Shown in pieces: positions 8,403-15,523 of a stretch of 53,096 nt of DNA. The notes beneath the pieces were generated by a model that was given only the letters and a program-made list of their open reading frames with translations, was not told where the DNA came from and ran no database searches. The DNA lies in contig CAYHPW010000015.1 of NCBI GenBank assembly GCA_964358645.1, forward strand, positions 1-53,096, given 5' to 3'. Numbering within the stretch: position 1 is the first letter of the stretch; each line of letters opens with the position of its first letter. The translations under genes and the position numbers were made by a program. This stretch comes from JBBTDV01 sp038042605. GTDB taxonomy: Bacteria > Bdellovibrionota > UBA1018.

Positions 8403-8430
8403 TGCCAATGTACACCAATATGTGTACAAT
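8403..8430 (+). promoter_or_regulatory. Promoter with embedded operator palindrome
   Basis: TTGCCA (8403-8408) and TACAAT (8425-8430) are spaced 16 nt apart. Between and over them lies the inverted repeat TGTACAC (8409-8415), six bases, GTGTACA (8422-8428), overlapping the -10 box. A repressor bound there would block RNA polymerase. The HTH protein encoded 17 nt downstream is the obvious candidate, so this looks like autoregulation. Confidence 0.65.
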
Positions 8431-8446
8431 AAGATGGAGAGGAAAA

Positions 8447-8869
8447 ATGAAAATTGAGGGAAAACTTACGCCTCCGCGAGGAACCAAGAACAAGCATTGG
8501 GGTGTCGAGATCCCGGTCTTGGAGATCTACACCCAAGGCAAAAGCAAAGCCGATGCGTATATGATGGCAAAAGACGCGATTGAATCATTAGTCGACAAAA
8601 AAGGCTTCAAGGCTATTTGCATTCCCGGCAAAGGAAATCGTTTTACAATTAGCTCGAACGATACGGCTATCTTTGTAGCGTTTGTTTTGAATCGGCTTAG
8701 AGTTGCGCGTAACTTGACGACAAGGCAAATGGCTGAGCGGTTGCGCTCTTCATCTCCAAATACATATGCCCGTTATGAACAAGGTAGAGCGATGCCTAAG
8801 TTGGACACATTGGAGGCGTTGTTGCGAGCCATCGATCCAACGCTAGGATTGGTTCTCACCGCTGGATAA
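8447..8869 (+). CDS. HicB-like antitoxin with HTH domain, no HicA seen
   Basis: 140 aa from ATG 8447, chosen because GAGAGGA ends 3 nt upstream and a promoter/operator sits just before it. The open frame extends to 8279 but that part lies across the promoter. Residues 1-75 resemble a degenerate HicB RNase-H-like domain (VEIPVLEIYTQGKSKADAYM, DAIESLVDKKGF). Residues about 85-130 are an Xre-type helix-turn-helix (NLTTRQMAERLRSSSPNTYA, RYEQGRAMPKLDTLEALLRA). HicB proteins usually neutralise HicA, encoded next door. Here the upstream gap holds no HicA frame and the downstream gene is a metabolic enzyme. It therefore looks like an orphan antitoxin acting as a DNA-binding regulator. Confidence 0.7.
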   Translation: MKIEGKLTPPRGTKNKHWGVEIPVLEIYTQGKSKADAYMMAKDAIESLVDKKGFKAICIPGKGNRFTISSNDTAIFVAFVLNRLRVARNLTTRQMAERLRSSSPNTYARYEQGRAMPKLDTLEALLRAIDPTLGLVLTAG

Positions 8870-8887
8870 ATTCTTGGAGGAACTTAA

Positions 8888-9451
8888 ATGGCTATCTATA
8901 CACGCACAGGTGATCACGGAGAAACTGGTCTTTTTGGCGGAGGGAGGGTTAGCAAGGATTCCATACGAATACGTTGCTTCGGCACTTTTGACGAGTTGAA
9001 TTCTGTTATCGGAGTTGTACTTTCTGAAAACACTACCACTGAAGATTTACGCGCCAAACTTCTTAGGATTCAGCATGAACTCTTTCAAATAGGTGCTGAA
9101 CTTGCCACGAAAAACAGCAAGAATTCAGGAACAACATTGATAAGCGATGAAAGAGTCTCCAACATGGAACGCGAAATCGACGACATGGAAACAAAACTAG
9201 CACACTTAAAAACTTTTATCCTACCTGGAGGCTCAAGGGCCGGTGCCCTCCTGCACCTCGCAAGAACCGTCAGCAGACGCGCGGAACGAGGACTCGTATC
9301 GCTAAGTAAAAAAGAAGGCTCAATACGTCCGGCCTTACTAAAATATGCCAACCGCTTAAGCGATTATTTGTTTGTTTGCGCGCGCTATGCGAATCACGAG
9401 GCCGGTATCAGTGAAACCGCATGGAATGCAACGTTGACTTTGGATAAATGA
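8888..9451 (+). CDS. Cob(I)alamin adenosyltransferase, PduO type
   Basis: 187 aa. Transfers the adenosyl group of ATP to cob(I)alamin to form adenosylcobalamin. Family signatures are present: YTRTGDHGETGLFGGGRV at the N-terminus (ATP-binding loop), GTFDELNSVIG, KTFILPGGS and VSRRAERG. GGAGG at about 8876-8880 precedes the ATG. Only 18 nt separate it from the HicB-like gene, so the two may share a transcript. The downstream hairpin at 9506 separates it from metH, the other B12 enzyme here. No adenosylcobalamin-dependent enzyme is seen in the window. Confidence 0.9.
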   Translation: MAIYTRTGDHGETGLFGGGRVSKDSIRIRCFGTFDELNSVIGVVLSENTTTEDLRAKLLRIQHELFQIGAELATKNSKNSGTTLISDERVSNMEREIDDMETKLAHLKTFILPGGSRAGALLHLARTVSRRAERGLVSLSKKEGSIRPALLKYANRLSDYLFVCARYANHEAGISETAWNATLTLDK

Positions 9452-9505
9452 TAAATTAGCTTCTTATATAAAATGAAACTCATAACGCATTTATTTGGTT
9501 TGAGT

Positions 9506-9531
9506 AAAAGCATATATCAATATGCTTTTTT
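9506..9531 (+). terminator. Rho-independent terminator
   Basis: A 10-bp stem (AAAAGCATAT 9506-9515 with ATATGCTTTT 9520-9529), a 4-nt loop and a run of six T. It follows the adenosyltransferase gene and precedes metH. The A/T-rich base lets it work in both directions. Confidence 0.7.
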
Positions 9532-9536
9532 AAGCA

Positions 9537-9565
9537 CTGAAACAGAGAACAAGCTGTTATATTAA
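9537..9565 (+). promoter_or_regulatory. Predicted metH promoter, possibly leaderless
   Basis: CTGAAA (9537-9542) and TATTAA (9560-9565), 17 nt apart, end 7 nt before the GTG start of metH. No Shine-Dalgarno is present. The 3' flank ATTACATT before the start codon is the same as in front of the gene starting at 2361. Confidence 0.4.
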
Positions 9566-9572
9566 TTACATT

Positions 9573-12500
9573 GTGAATACGCGTAAAAACGTTCTTCTCG
9601 CAGCACTTGAATCCAAAATACTCATATTGGATGGAGCAATGGGTACGGCCATCCAGAAAAAAAATCTTACAGCCAAGGATTTTGGCGGAAGCGAACTTGA
9701 AGGCTGCAACGAAAATCTGATCCTCACCAGACCTGACGTGATTTCTGAAATTCATGAGAGTTATCTGATTGCTGGTGCAGATATTATTGAAACTAACACG
9801 TTCGGTGCCACACCTTTAGTATTGGATGAATACGGGCTTGGCGGAAAAACACAAGAAATCAACGTAGAAGCAGCTAAGCTTGCAAGAAAGCTTGCTGACC
9901 GTTACTCATCAAAAACACCTCGCTTTGTCGCTGGATCAATGGGTCCAACGACTAAGGCCATTTCTGTTACCGGAGGGATCACGTTTGAATCCTTGAAGGA
10001 CAGTTTTCATGCTCAGGCCTTAGGTCTAATAGAAGGTGGCGTTGATTACCTGCTCCTGGAAACCTGCCAAGATACGCGTAATATCAGAGCAGCTATATTA
10101 GGAATAAATGAGGCCTTTAAGGTTACCGGAAAATCAATCCCTATAGCCGTATCAATTACAATCGAGCCAACAGCGACAATGCTTGCCGGCCAGTCTGTTG
10201 AAGCGCTTTACGCTTCGCTAGCCTACATTGATCTGCTCTACTTAGGCTTAAACTGCGCTACCGGTCCTGAATTCATGACTGATCATCTAAGGTCACTGGC
10301 AAAACAATCGAAATTCAGGCTTGCTTGCGTCCCCAACGCAGGCCTGCCTGATGAAAAAGGTAATTACCTTGAAACACCCGACATGATTGCAAGCGTCCTT
10401 GTCCGCTTCGCACAAAACGGATGGCTCAATATCGCCGGCGGTTGCTGCGGCACTCATCCTGGACACATCGAAGCACTAAAGCTAAAGCTAGCCTCAATAC
10501 CTCCAAGAAAACCAGCGGATCAAAAAAGATCACTGCTCTCCGGCATAGATTACCTTGAAGTGTCAGACGAGGCCAGGCCAATAATAGTTGGCGAACGCAC
10601 AAACGTAATTGGGAGCAAAAAATTCAAGACACTGATCTGCGAAGAAAAATTTGATGAAGCTTCAGAAGTCGCCCGCTCACAGATAAAGCGCGGCGCACAG
10701 ATCATTGACATATGCCTTGCCAATCCGGACCGCAACGAGCTTGAGGATATGCGTAGGTTTCTTGAAGCAGCAGCACGCGGTATACGCACACCGCTGATGA
10801 TTGATTCCACAGATCCCAATGTAATTAGTTTGGCCCTCACCTATTCGCAAGGGAAAGCCATTATTAACTCCATAAATCTTGAAGATGGCGAGGAGCGCCT
10901 ATCAAAAGTCATTACACTTGCTAAGCCTTTTGGACCTGCCTATGTGGTGGGCACAATAGATGATGACACCATACAAGGCATGGGCATCACACGCCAACGT
11001 AAGCTTGAAATTGCCAAGCGGGCTTACAAGCTTCTGACTGAAAAATTCTCGATCGCTACTCATGATATTTATTGGGATCCACTTGTCTTCCCATGCGCAA
11101 CTGGTGATAAGCAATACACTGGGTCTGCAGTAGAAACCATCGAGGCGATTAAACTATTAAAACAGCACTGCCCAGGCACAAAAACCATCCTTGGCATTTC
11201 TAATGTGAGCTTCGGCTTGCCGCCCGCTGGCCGCGAGATACTGAACTCGGTTTTCTTATATCACTGTGTTCAGGCAGGACTGGACCTCGCCATAGTGAAC
11301 GCTGAAAAACTAAAGCGCTACACCACTATCCCAGACAATGAACGTGAGTTGACCGAGAACCTTCTCTTCAACCGCGGCAGTGACCCTATCGCCGCTTTTG
11401 CCGCGTATTTTCGCGAACATGTCACAAAAAAAATTGTAAGCAACGTAAAACTCCCACTCAATGAGCGCCTTCAACAACATATAATAGAAGGTTCAAAAGA
11501 TGGATTAATCTCTGATTTAGACGAAGCTCTTTCCACCATGAAACCGCTTGAAATAATCAACGGTCCGCTGATGGCCGGCATGGATGAAGTAGGCAGGTTA
11601 TTTAACAGCAACAAGCTGATAGTGGCTGAAGTACTGCAATCAGCGGAGGTGATGAAAGCCGCTGTGACTTACCTGGAACCACGTTTAGATAAAGAAAGTA
11701 CGGTCAACCGTGGCACCGTTCTTCTAGCCACAGTGAAAGGCGATGTCCATGACATCGGCAAGAACCTTGTTGAAATCATTTTCGCCAACAACGGATTTAA
11801 GATCATTAATCTAGGCATTAAGATACCGCCTGAACAGCTCATCAAAGCCGCTCGCGAGCACAAGCCCGACATATTAGGATTATCAGGCCTGCTAGTGAAA
11901 TCCGCACAGCAGATGGTCGTAACGGCCGAAGACATTTCCAGAGCCGGCATTGACATCCCCATGCTTGTAGGTGGCGCGGCCTTGTCTTCTACATTTGTGG
12001 ATAACAACATCGCACGCGCATACTCAGGGACAGTTATATATGCCAGAGATGCGATGGGTGGGCTTGACCTAGCGAAGACAATAATGGATAGAGAAAAATT
12101 TAAACTGCTAAAAGACGACCTTGCGGCTAAAAGATCAAAGAGAACGGAACCAAGCCATGTTACAGCAGTTCACCATGAAGCAACAGACAAGCGGGCAGCG
12201 ACTGTTAAAATACTGGACGATTTACCATCCCCACCTGATTACGAAAGACATGTCCTCTCAAACACCCCAATAGAACAGATCTGGAAATATATTAATCCAT
12301 TGATGTTGTACGGCAGGCACCTTGGTATACCAGGTAACGTTGTAAGACTCCTGGAAAAGAGCATGACCAAACACAATGCCATAGCAGATATTCACCTTAC
12401 AGACCCAAAGGCGGCTTATATCTGGGACTATGTACAAGCAGTTAAAGCCGAATATGCGCACACAGATGTCATGAGAGCAACTGCTGTATATAAATTCTTC

Positions 12501-13091
12501 CGGGCCGAAAGTGTGAATAACAAGCTTTTTATTTTTAATGAAAACAACAGCTCGACTCCAGCAGCTGTTTTTGATTTCCCAAGGCAAAAAAAAGAAAATG
12601 GCCTTTGCCTATCTGATTATGTTTCACCAAGCACAGGTTCAGGCAAACCGGACACCATTGCCACTTTCGTCGTAACAGCCGGGAAAGGCATAAGGAAACT
12701 TTCCGAAGATATAAAAAACCGCGGGGAATATCTCAAATCACATATACTCCAGGCACTAGCCATAGAATCAGCCGAAGGCTATGCCGAATTTCTTCATAGC
12801 CAGATCAGAAGGGCATGGGGATTCCCTGATCCGCCAGAAACCACTATGCTTGATAGATTCCAGGCCAAATATCATGGCAAACGATACTCTTTCGGCTACC
12901 CAGCATGTCCCAGGCTGGACGACCAAGCTATTTTGTGGCAACTCCTTAATCCTGCAGAGATAGGCGTACAACTAACCGAGGCATTCATGATGGACCCGGA
13001 GTCAAGCGTATCAGCCCTTGTATTTCATCACCCTTCGGCCGTCTATTTCTCGGTAGGCAGGACAGGAGAAGTTGATGACAATAACAGATAA
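9573..13091 (+). CDS. metH: Cobalamin-dependent methionine synthase (MetH)
   Basis: 1172 aa, GTG start; full length compared with about 1227 aa in E. coli. It transfers methyl from methyltetrahydrofolate through cobalamin to homocysteine. Domains in order: homocysteine-binding (1-310) with zinc cysteines in LNCATGP (near 228) and GGCCGTHP (near 290); pterin-binding (about 335-610, VGERTNVIGSKKFK); B12 cap and cobalamin-binding (about 640-880) with GDVHDIGKN supplying the axial His near 726; and the AdoMet reactivation domain (about 910-1172) with RYSFGYPACP near 1105. All parts look functional. It overlaps the MetE-like gene by 17 nt. It probably has its own promoter, with a terminator upstream. 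Confidence 0.95.
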   Translation: MNTRKNVLLAALESKILILDGAMGTAIQKKNLTAKDFGGSELEGCNENLILTRPDVISEIHESYLIAGADIIETNTFGATPLVLDEYGLGGKTQEINVEAAKLARKLADRYSSKTPRFVAGSMGPTTKAISVTGGITFESLKDSFHAQALGLIEGGVDYLLLETCQDTRNIRAAILGINEAFKVTGKSIPIAVSITIEPTATMLAGQSVEALYASLAYIDLLYLGLNCATGPEFMTDHLRSLAKQSKFRLACVPNAGLPDEKGNYLETPDMIASVLVRFAQNGWLNIAGGCCGTHPGHIEALKLKLASIPPRKPADQKRSLLSGIDYLEVSDEARPIIVGERTNVIGSKKFKTLICEEKFDEASEVARSQIKRGAQIIDICLANPDRNELEDMRRFLEAAARGIRTPLMIDSTDPNVISLALTYSQGKAIINSINLEDGEERLSKVITLAKPFGPAYVVGTIDDDTIQGMGITRQRKLEIAKRAYKLLTEKFSIATHDIYWDPLVFPCATGDKQYTGSAVETIEAIKLLKQHCPGTKTILGISNVSFGLPPAGREILNSVFLYHCVQAGLDLAIVNAEKLKRYTTIPDNERELTENLLFNRGSDPIAAFAAYFREHVTKKIVSNVKLPLNERLQQHIIEGSKDGLISDLDEALSTMKPLEIINGPLMAGMDEVGRLFNSNKLIVAEVLQSAEVMKAAVTYLEPRLDKESTVNRGTVLLATVKGDVHDIGKNLVEIIFANNGFKIINLGIKIPPEQLIKAAREHKPDILGLSGLLVKSAQQMVVTAEDISRAGIDIPMLVGGAALSSTFVDNNIARAYSGTVIYARDAMGGLDLAKTIMDREKFKLLKDDLAAKRSKRTEPSHVTAVHHEATDKRAATVKILDDLPSPPDYERHVLSNTPIEQIWKYINPLMLYGRHLGIPGNVVRLLEKSMTKHNAIADIHLTDPKAAYIWDYVQAVKAEYAHTDVMRATAVYKFFRAESVNNKLFIFNENNSSTPAAVFDFPRQKKENGLCLSDYVSPSTGSGKPDTIATFVVTAGKGIRKLSEDIKNRGEYLKSHILQALAIESAEGYAEFLHSQIRRAWGFPDPPETTMLDRFQAKYHGKRYSFGYPACPRLDDQAILWQLLNPAEIGVQLTEAFMMDPESSVSALVFHHPSAVYFSVGRTGEVDDNNR

Positions 13092-14106
13092 GAACATTAC
13101 TGAGATTGGTAGCCTTCCACACCACAACATAGATGCCGCGCTAGATTTTTCGTTCAGGCACGGGATCCCTTTCTTGCCGCAAATCCCAATGCGTAATCCA
13201 TGGGAACATATGATAGCACAAGCCATCGAAGGCCTGCCAGGACTGTCTGTTGAAAACGACGGATCCGTCATCATAAACACTGACATCTGGCACACCCGCG
13301 CGGATCATCTCGACAAGAGATTACAAAATGCATTTGAAAGTGCCGCACAGGAACCCATGGCGTTCGAAGAATTCGAACCTTCAGCATCCACCTCCAGCAG
13401 CTGGCAATCATTTCTCTGGGAGCTGACGGAGCGTCGAACCAAATTGGCAAAAGTTCAAATAGCAGGCCCAATGACAGTCAAGTGGGCAATACGCACAAAA
13501 GATGGTTCAAAGCTTGAGGAACATGGCAAGCTCCCAAGTCAAATAGACAGGCTGATCATGGCTCGCGCGATTGCCATGACAAGGAAATTGCAGGCACAAG
13601 GTATAAAACCCATCCTGTTCATCGACGAGCCTGGTTTGTACGGCGGACGACCGCTGAATGAACTTGAAAATATGATTAATTTCCTGCAGAAAGAAAACGT
13701 ATCAACAGGCCTCCACTGCTGCAGCAATACTGACTGGCACAAAGTTCTTGAACTCAACATAGACTATCTCTCATTTGACGTATCGCTCTCACTGCGAAAT
13801 CTTCTGCAGAACATCACCAAATCCAACATAAGAAATATAAAATTCTCGTTCGGCATAATCCCAACTGGCAGGCCATCCGCACTATACTCGTTTGACATTC
13901 ATGAAGCACGCGACCTGCTGTTTGATAATCTTATGCAGTGCTGGGATGATTCTGAGGGTCGCTTAGTGGTTAATAAAATCATAAGAGACGCTATATTCAC
14001 GCCAGCGTGTGGAATAGCGCTGCACTCAGTAAGCGATGCTGAATTAATTTTAGAACTACTTTCTGAATTTAATGATCTTTGCCATGAATACATTATCGCA
14101 AAATGA
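13075..14106 (+). CDS. Short MetE-like (UROD/MetE fold) methyltransferase
   Basis: 343 aa. ATG 13075 is preferred over TTG 13072 because AGGAG lies 7 nt upstream. The protein corresponds to the catalytic C-terminal half of cobalamin-independent methionine synthase only. It keeps the N-terminal IGSLPH motif, IAGPMTVKWAI, FIDEPGLYG, and apparent zinc ligands His214 and Cys216 in GLHCCSN and Cys312 in TPACGIALHS. Full MetE is about 750 aa and has an extra N-terminal barrel that helps bind polyglutamyl folate. Short forms (core-MetE) are thought to use other methyl donors such as methylcorrinoid proteins. Being translationally coupled to a complete MetH suggests an accessory methyl-transfer role rather than a backup synthase. 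Confidence 0.75.
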   Translation: MTITDKNITEIGSLPHHNIDAALDFSFRHGIPFLPQIPMRNPWEHMIAQAIEGLPGLSVENDGSVIINTDIWHTRADHLDKRLQNAFESAAQEPMAFEEFEPSASTSSSWQSFLWELTERRTKLAKVQIAGPMTVKWAIRTKDGSKLEEHGKLPSQIDRLIMARAIAMTRKLQAQGIKPILFIDEPGLYGGRPLNELENMINFLQKENVSTGLHCCSNTDWHKVLELNIDYLSFDVSLSLRNLLQNITKSNIRNIKFSFGIIPTGRPSALYSFDIHEARDLLFDNLMQCWDDSEGRLVVNKIIRDAIFTPACGIALHSVSDAELILELLSEFNDLCHEYIIAK

Positions 14107-15523
14107 TCCGCGGCCGCTTGCTGTTTCTTTATTGATCCCTGCGCGCAATTCAGCACATACGCTTGAAAAAACAGTCACCGTAGCACACACCTATCTTACT
14201 TCCAGATATAGACAGGATTTTGAGATCATACTCATACCTAATTCAGATCCTAAAACAGCCGATGACGGATCCTTGGGCGCAGCCAAGCTCCTTGCCAAGC
14301 GGTTTAATAATATAATCGTATGCCCGCATAATGCTCCTGTCGGCAAAGGCGCTGCCTTGAAAACAGGGTTTAACTCATCCAAAGGCGGATTGATTTTCTT
14401 CACTGATGCCGACCTCCCTTATGACCTTGAATTTTTTGATCATGCAGCGCTAAAACTTAAAGCAGGATATGCATTCATAACTGGCAACCGAAGGCTGCTT
14501 TCCAGCCTTTTTTGCGTGTCTGTAAAACTTCTGCCGCTGGCCTATGGTCGCCACAAGCTCGGTCTGCTTTTTAACAAGGCTGTACGCCTTTTGTTCCCTA
14601 TAAGCGTCACGGACACTCAGGCCGGGATCAAGGCCATGTCAAGGGAGTTTGCAACAAAAGCATTTTCACTCCAATCATGCCCTGGATTTTTCTTCGATAT
14701 AGAATTCTTCCTGACCGCACGGAAAAATGGTTATAGGCATGCAGAACTTCCTGTCACACTTTTTTTGAGCAGTGAAAAGAGCACGGTCAGACTGATGCGT
14801 GATTCAATTCTTTCTTTATATTGGCTAGCCAGGATTTTTATTAACAGTCTTAGCGACCGATACGGCACCATGCCGACCCATCTCGGGCCAGTGATCTTAA
14901 AACGTTTTTCGCAAATTCCATTTTCCACCCGCCTGTTCCTGCTAGCTAGATGGTATCTGACGCCTTATGGGGACATGGCCTCATACCTGCCGGATGAAGG
15001 TAACATCATGGACATAGGCTGTGGGCACGGATTGCTTTCACTGGCCGCGGCAATCCAGCAAAGAACACGTAATGTGCTTGGCGTTGACCACGACAATACC
15101 AGGATAAACATTGCCAAGTCAGCCGCCTCTGGCTTGCCTAACCTGAAGTTCCAAACATCTACACTCACAGACTGGCCAAAAGGCTCATTCCAAGCGATCA
15201 CAATGATCGATGTCATGCATTACTTTAATGCAAACACGCAGGGCCTGATTGTTAAAAATGCATTTAATAGTCTTGAATCAGGCGGGAAACTCCTGCTCCG
15301 CGAGGTTGATCCGGGAAGGGGAGTAACCTCACTATGGAATAAAATATACGAGAAACTTGCCACCGCCACCGGGTTCACACGCTCAGATATTAAGGATCTG
15401 CATTTTCGTTCACGAGAGGAGTGGGTGCGGCTTCTTGAAAAAGCTGGTTTTAAGGTTTCAGCAAAGCGCTGTAGCAGCGCTATTTTCTCAGATGTTTTAT
15501 TTATATGTGAGCGTCAGGCATGA
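14084..15523 (+). CDS. Fusion: GT2 (DPM/ALG5-like) glycosyltransferase and SAM methyltransferase
   Basis: 479 aa from ATG 14084 (ATG 14072 is also possible; neither has a clear Shine-Dalgarno). Residues 1-about 260 form a GT2 domain related to dolichyl/polyprenyl-phosphate sugar synthases: SLLIPARNSAHTLEKTV, VGKGAALKTGF, the DxD motif in FFTDADLPYD (near residue 107), FITGNRRL and SVTDTQAGIKAM. Residues about 290-479 form a class I methyltransferase with motif I NIMDIGCGHGLLSLAAA (near 307) and VLGVDHDNTRI. One protein would therefore join sugar transfer, probably to a lipid carrier, with methylation. It overlaps metE-like by 23 nt and the next gene by ATGA. Substrates are unknown. Confidence 0.75.
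   Translation: MNTLSQNDPRPLAVSLLIPARNSAHTLEKTVTVAHTYLTSRYRQDFEIILIPNSDPKTADDGSLGAAKLLAKRFNNIIVCPHNAPVGKGAALKTGFNSSKGGLIFFTDADLPYDLEFFDHAALKLKAGYAFITGNRRLLSSLFCVSVKLLPLAYGRHKLGLLFNKAVRLLFPISVTDTQAGIKAMSREFATKAFSLQSCPGFFFDIEFFLTARKNGYRHAELPVTLFLSSEKSTVRLMRDSILSLYWLARIFINSLSDRYGTMPTHLGPVILKRFSQIPFSTRLFLLARWYLTPYGDMASYLPDEGNIMDIGCGHGLLSLAAAIQQRTRNVLGVDHDNTRINIAKSAASGLPNLKFQTSTLTDWPKGSFQAITMIDVMHYFNANTQGLIVKNAFNSLESGGKLLLREVDPGRGVTSLWNKIYEKLATATGFTRSDIKDLHFRSREEWVRLLEKAGFKVSAKRCSSAIFSDVLFICERQA

Noticed and set aside
8279..8446. N-terminal extension of the HicB-like protein
   Set aside because: This stretch contains the promoter and operator, and a good ribosome site precedes ATG 8447.
9452..9572. 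Possible cobalamin riboswitch before metH
   Set aside because: Only 120 nt are available, mostly used by the terminator hairpin and promoter; no B12-box-like sequence was seen.
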